NCBI GenBank assembly: GCA_020832565.1
Contig: JAFIEI010000026.1
Location: 1 to 52,414 of the forward strand
Length of the DNA: 52,414 bases
From: Salinarimonas sp.
GTDB taxonomy: Bacteria; Pseudomonadota; Alphaproteobacteria; Rhizobiales; Beijerinckiaceae
Reading direction: 5' to 3'
Part shown: piece by piece, positions 35,195 to 43,519 of the stretch
Position numbering within the stretch: the first letter of the stretch is position 1
How the letters are laid out: each line of letters begins with the position of its first letter
Made by a program: the position numbers and the translations under genes
Notes under the pieces: model-generated
Databases searched by the model: none
What the model was told of the DNA's origin: nothing
Seen by the model: only the letters and a program-made list of their open reading frames with translations

Positions 35195-36244
35195 ATGCAG
35201 GCGCAAGATGCCAAGAATGTCGGGGAAACCGGTTACCGATCGCGATACGTCACGGCTGCCGACGGGCTCGTCCTGCATCTGCGCGATTACGGGCCGATCG
35301 GTTCGCACCTGACCCCGGTCGTCTGCCTGCCCGGAATCGCCCGCACGGCCTTCGATTTCCATGATCTGGCATTGATGCTCGCCTATGGTGACGCGCCGCG
35401 CCGGGTGCTGGCGCTGGATTATCGCGGGCGTGGCCTCTCCCAATACGATCGCAACTGGCGCAATTACGACGTCACTATCGAAATGGATGATTGCCTCGCC
35501 GCGATGACGGCGATGGGCGTGGCCGAGGCGATCTTCGTGGGCACCTCGCGTGGCGGGCTCGTGACCATGGCAATCGCGGCGGCGCGCCCGACGGCGATCC
35601 GCGCGGCCGTGTTCAACGATGTCGGCCCGGTGATCGAGCCGAAAGGGCTCATCCGGATACGCGGCTATGTGGGCAAGCTGCCGCAACCCGGCGATTTCAC
35701 CCAGGCCGTGGAGATCATGAAGACGATCTCCGACAAGCAGTTCCCCGGGCTCGACGATGACGGCTGGATGAAGCTCGCGCGCGGCACCTGGCGCGAGGCC
35801 GATGGCGAGGGCAAAGGCAAGGACCAGCGGAAGGAAAAGGGCAACAAACCCCGCAAGCTGCAGCCGGTCTATGATCCCGCCCTGCTCAAGGGGCTGGCCG
35901 GGCTCGATCTGGAAAAGCCGCTGCCGCCGCTCTGGACCCTCTACGCCGCCCTCTCACACGCGCCGCTACTCGTCCTGCGCGGCGAGCATTCCGACATCCT
36001 CTCGAACGAGACGCTGGCGGAAATGGCAAAACGGCACCCCGCCTGCCAGACCCACCTCGTCCCCGGCCAGGGCCACGCGCCCCTGCTCGACGGGGATGCG
36101 GCTGCGCGGATCGCGACGTTCATCGCTGATGTGGAGAGTGGCATGACTGTGTCGCTGCCGGATACGAAACCGCCCGCGACCGGCCCGGAACCGGGCCTGC
36201 CACGGGCGGATGGGTTTGTGTCACCTCCACAAAGCGAGGCGTGA
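35195..36244 (+). CDS. Alpha/beta hydrolase
   Basis: A 349-residue alpha/beta-fold hydrolase. The oxyanion-hole segment PVVCLPGIAR (41-50) and nucleophile elbow GTSRGG (Ser118) are clear; the acid is probably Asp in EHSDIL and the base His in GQGHAPLL. A lysine/glycine-rich insertion (GEGKGKDQRKEKGNK) lies in the cap region and a proline-rich tail follows the last helix. The ATG at 35195, preceded by GGAGCAGG, is preferred to the GTG at 35192. The substrate is unknown. It is convergent with the indolepyruvate oxidoreductase gene, 18 nt away. Confidence 0.85.
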   Translation: MQAQDAKNVGETGYRSRYVTAADGLVLHLRDYGPIGSHLTPVVCLPGIARTAFDFHDLALMLAYGDAPRRVLALDYRGRGLSQYDRNWRNYDVTIEMDDCLAAMTAMGVAEAIFVGTSRGGLVTMAIAAARPTAIRAAVFNDVGPVIEPKGLIRIRGYVGKLPQPGDFTQAVEIMKTISDKQFPGLDDDGWMKLARGTWREADGEGKGKDQRKEKGNKPRKLQPVYDPALLKGLAGLDLEKPLPPLWTLYAALSHAPLLVLRGEHSDILSNETLAEMAKRHPACQTHLVPGQGHAPLLDGDAAARIATFIADVESGMTVSLPDTKPPATGPEPGLPRADGFVSPPQSEA

Positions 36245-36262
36245 TCCACCTCACTCCACTTC

Positions 36263-39200
36263 TTACTCCGCCGCTTCGGCCACCGGCGTCTTCGGCGGGT
36301 TGCGGAAGCGCTCGAGGAGGGCGGCCTCTTCCGCCTTGGCTGCTTCGAGATGGCGCTCCTTGACATGGCCGAAGCCACGGATCTTGGCCGGGATCGAGGC
36401 GAGGCCTAGCGCGGTGATGTGGTTGTCCGGGGAGAGCTTTGCGATGACCTCCTCCAGCATGGCCTCGTAATCCGTGATCAGCTGCCGCTCCGTGCGCCGC
36501 TCCTGCGTGTAGCCGAAGATGTCGAGCTTCGTCCCGCGCAGGCCCTTGAACTTCGCCAGCAGCCCGAAAGCCTTCAGCATCCACGGCCCGAAGGTGATCT
36601 TGCGCGGCACGCCGGTATTGGGATCCTTGCGGGCCAGCAGCGGCGGGGCGAGGTGGAATTCGAAGCGCAGATTGCCGCCCTCGAAAGTCTGGTCGACCTG
36701 GCGGAGGAAGGAGCCGTCGGAATAAAGCCGCGCGACCTCGTACTCGTCCTTGTAGGCCATCAGCTTGAACAGGTTGCGCGCCACCGCTTCGGTGAGCCCC
36801 TCCTTGCCGGGAATGGCCTTGCCCTCCGCGCTGCGGACCTTCTCGACCATGGCCTTGTAGCGCTCGGCGTAGGCCGCATCCTGGTAGTCGGTGAGGAATT
36901 CGACGCGCCGGGCGATGGCATCGTCGAGGCTCTCGGAGATTTCGCGGGTCCTGGTCGGGGCCTTGAGCGAGGCGGCGACCTTGGCCAGACCCTCCGGGCT
37001 CGCCGCAGCCTTGCGGCCAAGCCGGAAGGCTTCGAGATTCATGGCCACGGCCTGGCCGTTGAGCTCGATGCCGCGCTCGATCGCATCGGCATGCAGCGGC
37101 ACCGCGCCACGCTGATAGGCAAAGCCAAGCATGAACATGTTGGCCGCGATGGCATCACCCAGAAGCGCCGTGGCGATTGCCGTGGCATCGACGAAATCGA
37201 CCTTTTCATCATTGGCGATGCGCTTGATCTCACGCTTGAGCCGCTCCGCCGGGAGCGAGAAATCGGCATCACGGGTAAAGTCGCCCGGATAGACCTCCGC
37301 CGTGTTGACCACGAGCGCGGTGCGCCCGGGCGAGACCGCCGCGAGCACCTTCTTTGTGCCGCTCACCACGAGATCGCAGCCGAGCACCAGATCAGCCGTG
37401 CCCGCCGCGACGCGGATCGCGTGGATCTCTTCGGGGCTCTTGGCAAGCCGGACATGGCTGTAGACCGAGCCGCCCTTCTGGGCGAGGCCGGCCATGTCGA
37501 TCATGCCGCAGCCCTTGCCTTCGAGATGCGCGGCCATGCCGATAATCGCACCGATGGTGACGACGCCCGTGCCGCCCACGCCGGTGACGATGCAGTTCCA
37601 GGTCGTGTCGATCTGCGGAATTGTCGGATCGGGAATCGTCTCGGGCAACGCATCGCCGGAGCCGGAGACCTTGGCTTTCTTGGGCTTGGCGCCGTGCACC
37701 GTCACAAAGGACGGGCAGAAGCCCTTCACGCAGGAGAAATCCTTGTTGCAATTGGACTGGTCGATCTGCCGCTTGCGCCCGAACTCGGTCTCGAGCGGCT
37801 GCACCGCGACGCAGTTCGACTGGACCGAGCAATCGCCGCAGCCCTCGCAGACGAGCTCGTTGATGATCACGCGCTTGTCGGGATCGGGATACATGCCGCG
37901 CTTGCGCCGGCGGCGTTTCTCGGAGGCGCAGGTCTGGTCGTAGATCATCACCGAGACGCCGCCGATTTCGGCGAGCTCGCGCTGCACCGTCTCGATCTCG
38001 TCACGATGATGGATCGACATGCCGGAGGGGAATTCGGCGCCGGAAGCATATTTTTCCGGCTCGTCGCTGACCAGCGCGATGCGCTCGACGCCCTCGGCGC
38101 GGACCTGCCGGGCGATCATGTCGACGGTGAGCCCGCCCTCGTGCGTCTGCCCGCCGGTCATGGCGACGGCGTCGTTGAACAGGATCTTGTAGGTGATGTT
38201 GGTCTTGGTATCGACCGCCCAGCGCAGTGCCATCACGCCGGAATGGTTATAGGTGCCGTCGCCCAGATTCTGGAAGACATGGCCGCGCTTGGAGAATGGC
38301 GCTTCGCCGATCCAGTTGGCGCCCTCGCCGCCCATCTGGGTGAAGCCGGAGGTGCTGCGGTCCATCCACTGGGCCATGTAATGGCAGCCGATCCCCGCAT
38401 AAGCGCGCATGCCGTCAGGCACCTTGGTCGAGGTGTTGTGCGGGCAGCCGGCGCAGAAATGCGGGGTGCGGTTGGAGACGTCGCCGGTCTTGGCGAGAAT
38501 GTCCTGTGCTTCCCTCAGGCGCGCCACGCGTCCCGCGAGATCGTCGTTGTTGTGGTAGCGCAGGAGCCGTTCGCCGATGGCGATGGCGATGTCGTTGGAA
38601 TCGAGGGCGCCCTTGACGGGGAAGAGCCAGCTGCCCTCCTCGTCCTTCTTGCCGATGCAGACCGGCTGGTTGGCCGTGCCGTAGAGTTCCTCGCGCAGCT
38701 GCACTTCGATCAGCGAGCGCTTCTCCTCGACCACGATGGCGAGATCGAGCCCCTCGGCGAAATCCATCAATTCGCGTCGCGACAGCGGCCAGGGGCAGGC
38801 GACCTTGTAGAGGCGCAGGCCCATATCATTGGCCTTGACCTCGTCGAGGCCGAGCTCGTCCATGGCCTGGCGCACGTCGAGATAGGATTTGCCGACCGTG
38901 ATCACGCCGACCTTCGGCGTGCGCCCGCCCGTGAGGATGATGCGGTTGAGATTGTTGGCGCGGACGAAGGCGAGCATCGCGTCGCGCTTGTAGTCCTGCA
39001 GCCGCGCTTCCTGCTCGAGGATGTTGTCGCCCAGCCTGATATTGAGCCCGCCCGGCGGCATGGCGAAATCATCCGGGTATTCGATCTTCACCCGGTCGAT
39101 CGACCCGTCGACCGAGGCGGTCGATTCGATATTGTCCTTGACGCATTTGAACGCGGTCCAGGTCCCGGTATAGCGGCTCATGGCGAAGCCGTAGAGGCCG

Positions 39201-39802
39201 TAATCGAGGATTTCCTGCACGCCGGCCGGGTTCAGGATCGGGCTCATCACGTCGACGAAGTGGAATTCGGACTGGTGCGCCACCGTGGAGGATTCGGCGA
39301 TGTGATCGTCGCCCATCAGGGCGAGCACGCCGCCATTGACCGAGGTGCCGGCCATGTTGGCATGGCGGAAGACGTCGCCCGAGCGATCGACGCCGGGGCC
39401 CTTGCCGTACCAGACGCCGAAGACGCCGTCATACTTGCCTTCGCCGCGCAACTCCGCCTGCTGCGTACCCCAGATGGCGGTCGCTGCGAGCTCCTCGTTG
39501 AGGCCGGGCTGGAAGGTGATGTGGGAGGCGGCGAGATGCTTTTTCGCGCGCGCGAGATTGAGATCGAGCCCGCCCAGCGGCGAACCGCGATAACCGGAGA
39601 CGAAACCAGCCGTGTTCAGCCCGGCGAGCCGGTCGCGTTCGCGCTGCATCTGCAGCAGCCGAATGATCGCCTGCGTGCCGGTAAGAAAGACGCGGTCTTT
39701 TCCCAGATCATATTTGTCGTCGAGGGAGACGTCGCGTAGCGCCGTACCCGTCGCAGCGGCGGCGTCCTTCACGGCCTTCTCGTCGATGCCAGCCTTGCTC
39801 AT
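36263..39802 (-). CDS. Indolepyruvate ferredoxin oxidoreductase, fused subunits
   Basis: A 1179-residue TPP- and iron-sulfur-dependent enzyme that oxidatively decarboxylates aryl (and perhaps branched-chain) 2-oxoacids to acyl-CoA, reducing ferredoxin. The domains run in order: pyrimidine-binding N-terminal domain, TPP domain with HFCAGCPHNTSTK and GDGTYNHSGVMALRW, a ferredoxin-like cysteine cluster (VCEGCGDCSVQSNC, near residue 646), then the gamma domain starting TGVGGTGVVTIGAI. It serves amino-acid breakdown. The ATG at 39802 has GAGGAGGAC upstream. A perfect palindrome at 39916-39942 next to a TTGACG -35-like element suggests tight regulation. Confidence 0.93.
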   Translation of the reverse strand: MSKAGIDEKAVKDAAAATGTALRDVSLDDKYDLGKDRVFLTGTQAIIRLLQMQRERDRLAGLNTAGFVSGYRGSPLGGLDLNLARAKKHLAASHITFQPGLNEELAATAIWGTQQAELRGEGKYDGVFGVWYGKGPGVDRSGDVFRHANMAGTSVNGGVLALMGDDHIAESSTVAHQSEFHFVDVMSPILNPAGVQEILDYGLYGFAMSRYTGTWTAFKCVKDNIESTASVDGSIDRVKIEYPDDFAMPPGGLNIRLGDNILEQEARLQDYKRDAMLAFVRANNLNRIILTGGRTPKVGVITVGKSYLDVRQAMDELGLDEVKANDMGLRLYKVACPWPLSRRELMDFAEGLDLAIVVEEKRSLIEVQLREELYGTANQPVCIGKKDEEGSWLFPVKGALDSNDIAIAIGERLLRYHNNDDLAGRVARLREAQDILAKTGDVSNRTPHFCAGCPHNTSTKVPDGMRAYAGIGCHYMAQWMDRSTSGFTQMGGEGANWIGEAPFSKRGHVFQNLGDGTYNHSGVMALRWAVDTKTNITYKILFNDAVAMTGGQTHEGGLTVDMIARQVRAEGVERIALVSDEPEKYASGAEFPSGMSIHHRDEIETVQRELAEIGGVSVMIYDQTCASEKRRRRKRGMYPDPDKRVIINELVCEGCGDCSVQSNCVAVQPLETEFGRKRQIDQSNCNKDFSCVKGFCPSFVTVHGAKPKKAKVSGSGDALPETIPDPTIPQIDTTWNCIVTGVGGTGVVTIGAIIGMAAHLEGKGCGMIDMAGLAQKGGSVYSHVRLAKSPEEIHAIRVAAGTADLVLGCDLVVSGTKKVLAAVSPGRTALVVNTAEVYPGDFTRDADFSLPAERLKREIKRIANDEKVDFVDATAIATALLGDAIAANMFMLGFAYQRGAVPLHADAIERGIELNGQAVAMNLEAFRLGRKAAASPEGLAKVAASLKAPTRTREISESLDDAIARRVEFLTDYQDAAYAERYKAMVEKVRSAEGKAIPGKEGLTEAVARNLFKLMAYKDEYEVARLYSDGSFLRQVDQTFEGGNLRFEFHLAPPLLARKDPNTGVPRKITFGPWMLKAFGLLAKFKGLRGTKLDIFGYTQERRTERQLITDYEAMLEEVIAKLSPDNHITALGLASIPAKIRGFGHVKERHLEAAKAEEAALLERFRNPPKTPVAEAAE

Positions 39803-39915
39803 CCGTCGTCCTCCTCGGCCGCCTTGCGCGACCATCTTTTGTCTGCGCTCCGCCGGCTTTCCGCCGGTCTCGTCCGCGATTCCGCTTTTGCGAAGCATCG
39901 TCATGGATACCCGCA

Positions 39916-39942
39916 AGATATGTCAGCGATGCTGACATATCT
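39916..39942. promoter_or_regulatory. Perfect 12-bp-arm palindrome in the indolepyruvate oxidoreductase promoter
   Basis: AGATATGTCAGC (39916-39927), GAT spacer, GCTGACATATCT (39931-39942). It lies about 115 nt upstream of the start codon. On the minus strand a TTGACG -35-like box is at 39957-39952, so the palindrome covers the -10/+1 region, as expected of a repressor operator. Confidence 0.65.
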
Positions 39943-40298
39943 CTCCCCCACCGTCAATCGCGCGCGCAGCCCGGTTACGTAATGGTATTATTCGAAAGTG
40001 GAATGATCCGGCGGCTGCGGCAAGGGTGCGCAAGGTTGATTGCTGCGATAAAAGTCGCTTCGCCCCGTGCGGTCATGCCGTTCTGGTGACGCGTCTCGTT
40101 GCATCACGATATCATGCTTCCGGCCTGTATCCTGGCAAGCCATCCTTTTGCCCCACTCGCGCAGCACCACTGCCGGGCGTCACGCCTTTTCGACAATGCA
40201 GGCGATCGCATTAACACTTGCTTAACCATACGGGCGCAGCTTCTAATCCGCTGGATCGTATCAACGACCAGGGACCGTTGCCGGAGCCGCCGCCGGGG
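39943..40298. other. Intergenic region between oxidoreductase and DUF1007 genes
   Basis: No gene is seen. It holds the TTGACG -35-like box facing left and a TAATGGTATTA dyad at 39980-39990. A purine/pyrimidine-mixed stretch before DUF1007 has no recognisable riboswitch; the 3' CCACTG at about 40170 is not part of a full cobalamin motif. Confidence 0.5.
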
Positions 40299-41024
40299 AT
40301 GAAACGGGTTGCCATGATCGAAAGCCTCAAGCGAAACGAGACGCGATCGCAGCGCCGGAAGCCGTCCTTCGGCATGGCTCTTCGTGTCGCCGTCGTGCTG
40401 GCGCTGTTTACCGTCGTCATCACCCTGGCGAGCAAGCCCGCACGGGCGCATCCGCATGTCTGGGTCACGGCCCATACCGAGATTCTCTACGACGATTCCG
40501 AGCGTATCGCCGGGTTGCGGCATATCTGGACCTTCGACGAGTTCTACTCCGCCTGGGCGGTGCAGGGGCTGGAGGAGGATTATGGTGAAGTCGGTCCGGA
40601 GCAGTTGCGCGAACTGGCGGAGATCAATGCCACCTCGCTGGTCGAGTTCGGCTATTTCACCGAAGCGCGCATCGATGGTGGCGATCGCGAGTTCGCGCCC
40701 CCCGTCGATTTCGACATGATCTACGAAGACGGACATCTCACGCTCACCTTCACGCTGCCGCTCAACGAGCCGGCGCGCCCGAGCACGGCTTTCGTCATGG
40801 AAATCTACGATCCGACCTTCTTCGTCTCCTTCACCATCGACAAGGGCGACGATGCGATACGGCTCGTGGGTGGCCCGCAGGGTTGTGCCAAGACCATTAC
40901 CCGGCCGGCATCATCGGAGATCGAGGAGGCGGCAAGCCTGTCGGAGGCATTCTTCGCAACCTTGACGGCGGCATCCGATTTCGGCGAGCAATTCGCCAAT
41001 CGCGCGCTGATCGCCTGCCCGTAA
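40299..41024 (+). CDS. DUF1007 family periplasmic protein, partner of NicO transporter
   Basis: About 241 residues. A signal sequence (MALRVAVVLALFTVVITLAS) ends at ARA, so the mature protein begins HPHVWVTAHTEILY; an N-terminal His-Pro-His motif is the family hallmark and could bind a metal. The rest is a beta-rich domain with HIWTFDEFYS. DUF1007 genes are very often paired with NicO-type nickel/cobalt transporters, as here (31 nt apart). The start is uncertain: ATGs at 40299, 40314 and 40374 are all possible, the last giving the cleanest signal peptide. Confidence 0.85.
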   Translation: MKRVAMIESLKRNETRSQRRKPSFGMALRVAVVLALFTVVITLASKPARAHPHVWVTAHTEILYDDSERIAGLRHIWTFDEFYSAWAVQGLEEDYGEVGPEQLRELAEINATSLVEFGYFTEARIDGGDREFAPPVDFDMIYEDGHLTLTFTLPLNEPARPSTAFVMEIYDPTFFVSFTIDKGDDAIRLVGGPQGCAKTITRPASSEIEEAASLSEAFFATLTAASDFGEQFANRALIACP

Positions 41025-41055
41025 GCATAGCGGGGCGAGGGGAGGAATCTGTCGC

Positions 41056-42132
41056 ATGACGAAACCGAGCATGCCTGCAACGCTGACGACGACCGAATCC
41101 ACCCGCGCACCCGCCGCAGGCCTGCCTGCGCGGGCAGCTGCATCGGGCTGGCGCCGGGTCGGCCTGCGCCTCGGCCTCGCGCTCATCGCCGTGCTCGCCG
41201 TCGGCGGTACGCTCAACCTGATCCTCTATCTCGCCATCCCCCCGGCGCCGGAACCGGCCGGGGCGCCGTTCGGCATGACCGCGCGCGAGACCGCGCCGCG
41301 TGGCAACGCGCTGATGGATACATTGCTGGCCCTGCAGGGTCTGTTCTACCAGCGCATCCAGGCCGCCGTGCGCGCCCTGCCCGAGGGAGGCGGCGCATTC
41401 TGGACATTGATGGGAGTGGGTTTCGCCTATGGCATCTTCCACGCTGCCGGGCCGGGCCACGGCAAGGCGGTGATCTCAGCTTATCTCGTGGCGGAAGAGC
41501 GCGCTTTGCGGCGCGGAATCGGCCTGTGTTTCGCCGCCGCCTTCCTGCAGGCCGTCGTCGCGATCACCATGGTCGGCGCCGCCATCGCCGTCTTCAGCCT
41601 CACCGCGACCGGTATGGACCGGCTGACGGGGCGGGTCGAATTCGCGAGTTTCCTCGCCGTGGCCCTGCTCGGGCTCTGGCTGACCTGGCGCAAGGCCGGA
41701 CGCTTCGCCGATCTGCTGCTGCACCGGCGCGGTACCCCCCTTGCGGATACCGCCGGCTGCGATCACGTCCACCTGCCACCGCCCGATGAATTCATGCGGC
41801 TCAAGCGCTGGCGTGAATATGCCGGCGTCGTTTTCGCCGCCGGCTTGCGCCCCTGTGCCGGCGCGCTCGTCCTGCTCGTCTTCGCCGCCTCGCAGAACCT
41901 GATCGGCGCCGGGATCGCCGCGACCTTCGCCATGGCCGCCGGTACCGCCATCACCACCAGCATTATCGCCCTCACCGCCGTCTTCATGAAGGATCTCGCC
42001 CTGCGTGTCGCCGGCGGCCGCAATGATCGGGGAGCGGTTTTCGGTTCGGGATTCGAACTCGCCGCCGCCGCCTTCGTCCTGGTGATCGGGGTGGCGCTCC
42101 TCGCGGGCCAGCCGGGCAGCGGCGCGCTCTAG
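41056..42132 (+). CDS. NicO-family nickel/cobalt transporter (RcnA-like)
   Basis: A 358-residue membrane protein with six to eight helices. The family motif HAAGPGHGKAVISAY (129-143) lies in a central helix, and a His-containing cytoplasmic loop (CDHVHLPPPDEF) separates the two halves. The second half includes GLRPCAGALVLL. GGAGGA precedes the ATG at 41056. It exports or imports Ni/Co, or possibly another divalent metal, probably with the DUF1007 protein as periplasmic partner. No MerR/RcnR-type regulator is nearby. Its 3' end overlaps an antisense frame of unusual codon quality. Confidence 0.9.
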   Translation: MTKPSMPATLTTTESTRAPAAGLPARAAASGWRRVGLRLGLALIAVLAVGGTLNLILYLAIPPAPEPAGAPFGMTARETAPRGNALMDTLLALQGLFYQRIQAAVRALPEGGGAFWTLMGVGFAYGIFHAAGPGHGKAVISAYLVAEERALRRGIGLCFAAAFLQAVVAITMVGAAIAVFSLTATGMDRLTGRVEFASFLAVALLGLWLTWRKAGRFADLLLHRRGTPLADTAGCDHVHLPPPDEFMRLKRWREYAGVVFAAGLRPCAGALVLLVFAASQNLIGAGIAATFAMAAGTAITTSIIALTAVFMKDLALRVAGGRNDRGAVFGSGFELAAAAFVLVIGVALLAGQPGSGAL

Positions 42133-42399
42133 CGCCGGATCGCCGGCATCGGGAGAGACACGGCGCCCGCCCCAGAGCGTCTGGTACAGCCTGCGCAGCT
42201 TGCGCTTGAGCACGGGATCGTTGCGGCCCTGCGCCTCGCGGCGCGCCTGGCGGATGGCGCGGGCGAGGCTCTGGCGCCACAGGGCCTGCTCGAAGGCATC
42301 GCTCTCCTCGGGTGAAGATGCAACGACATCACGCCCGACGCTGGGTGGCGGTCGGGGCGGCCTGACTCTGAATATATATTCATTAAAATGATATCGCAT
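42133..42399 (-). pseudogene. Possible truncated gene remnant downstream of nicO
   Basis: The minus-strand frame starting at ATG 42399 reads as ordinary protein for about 89 codons (for example QALWRQSLARAIRQARREAQ), with almost every third codon position G or C from about 42310 down. It has no stop until 41476, deep inside nicO, where its translation becomes typical antisense low-complexity. A real gene cannot share that stretch with conserved nicO, so this is probably a 5' remnant of a lost gene, or a chance antisense frame. No family recognised. Its first 15 codons lie in AT-rich DNA. Confidence 0.3.
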
Positions 42400-42440
42400 A
42401 AATAAATAATATCATAAAAAACTTATCTATGCATTTTTTT
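42366..42440. other. AT-rich patch with inverted repeat
   Basis: In an otherwise high-GC window this stretch is dominated by A and T (AATATATATT, AAATAAATAATATC, CATTTTTTTG). It contains ATGATAT/ATATCAT arms (42388-42394/42409-42415). The rest of 42441-42543 shows no gene. It may be a strong promoter, a terminator for the DUF1932 gene, or a scar of imported DNA. Confidence 0.5.
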
Positions 42441-42543
42441 GTGTGATCACGGCCCTGCCGCACCGTCAACGCAGTGCTCGCGGAAATATCTTATATTTTG
42501 CAATGGGTTAAGGTCTGCGCTGCTGCGACGTCACCGATGCGGG

Positions 42544-43413
42544 TCAATCTTTTCGCACAAAGCTCTTCAGCGCTTCGATCTCGGGGCCTTGGGCATCGAA
42601 ATCTCCGGCAAGGCGATCATAGAACCCCGCCATGCCACGATAGATGCCACTCTCGGGCCTGTCCTCACCGAGGAAATCGGCAATCTCCTCCATCTCGGCA
42701 ACCCAGCGATAGGCTTTCGGGAACATGTCGGGAATGCTGCCGTCGAGCCGCCCCAGCAGCATCTTCTGGCTGCGCTCCATCTCGGTGCGCAGCGCCTCTC
42801 CCGCACCGGCGCGATCGGCGGCGAGGATCATTGCCGAGGCCAGCGCCGTCAGCCCCTTGCCGATACCGGCATAACACATCTTCAGGGTCGAAGCCGCGCC
42901 GACGGGGCCGTCGAGTACCCGGATGTCGAGGCCGGCCTGGTTGAGCGCCGGCAGGCCCGAAGCCGCCTCCCCGCTGGCATAGATCACCGGCAGCGGCCCC
43001 TCGCTGCGCGGTGGCAGGCCGATGATACCGGCATCCGCGAAAGCCGCGCCCGTGGCGGTCACCGTTGCTTCGATCTGCTTGACGGTATCGGGCGAGACGG
43101 CGTTGCAATCGACGAAGAGGGGCTTTCGCGGCGCATCGGCCAATGCGGGCGCGAGCTCCTGCGCCACCGCATGGGCGCGTCCGGGAGGCAGAACCGAGAG
43201 GATCACGGGACAATCGGCAATTTCCCGGGCACTCGCATCACGCATGCCCGCAGCCCGAGCCCGCTCCAGCGTTGCGTCGCCGCGTCCCGACAGCTGTGTC
43301 AGGACGGTGAAACCCGCAGCCGTCACGCGGGTTGCAAGACCGGCGCCCATATTGCCGGGGGCGATGATCGCGATGGTTTTCGCGCGGAGATCGAGATTGT
43401 TGTCACCCGGCAT
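42544..43413 (-). CDS. NAD(P)-binding protein with DUF1932 domain (6-phosphogluconate dehydrogenase-like)
   Basis: A 289-residue protein of the 3-hydroxyacid/6-phosphogluconate dehydrogenase superfamily. The N-terminal Rossmann motif reads IAIIAPGNMGAGLATRV (14-30), and the C-terminal half matches DUF1932, an all-helical domain in place of the usual 6PGDH C-domain (KMCYAGIGKGLTALASAM). The substrate is unknown; relatives act on hydroxyacids. The conserved Lys in TLKMCYAGIGKG fits the catalytic lysine. The gene is downstream of aminopeptidase P in the same direction, 106 nt apart, and is followed by the AT-rich patch. Confidence 0.85.
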   Translation of the reverse strand: MPGDNNLDLRAKTIAIIAPGNMGAGLATRVTAAGFTVLTQLSGRGDATLERARAAGMRDASAREIADCPVILSVLPPGRAHAVAQELAPALADAPRKPLFVDCNAVSPDTVKQIEATVTATGAAFADAGIIGLPPRSEGPLPVIYASGEAASGLPALNQAGLDIRVLDGPVGAASTLKMCYAGIGKGLTALASAMILAADRAGAGEALRTEMERSQKMLLGRLDGSIPDMFPKAYRWVAEMEEIADFLGEDRPESGIYRGMAGFYDRLAGDFDAQGPEIEALKSFVRKD

Positions 43414-43519
43414 GTCCGTCCCGCCTTCATCTGCTTCGAATGCGAAAGCCTACGCCCGTCGACGCGCCAGCAACAGGGCAGGCGCGCCAACAGCCATTTG
43501 CATTGCCGGGCATCCGCGC

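Noticed and set aside
36419-39739. 1106-residue plus-strand open frame opposite the indolepyruvate oxidoreductase
   Set aside because: Its translation is His/Asp/Gly-rich antisense of a highly conserved enzyme; long antisense frames are expected at this GC content.
40100-40200. Possible cobalamin riboswitch before the NicO operon
   Set aside because: Only a CCACTG-like fragment is present; the B12 box and supporting helices are missing.
42040-42070. tRNA-like GGATTCGAAC sequence
   Set aside because: It lies inside nicO coding sequence and no acceptor or T-stem pairs can be formed.
41476-42132. Antisense continuation of the remnant frame through nicO
   Set aside because: Composition shifts to antisense type exactly at the nicO stop; nicO is the conserved gene there.
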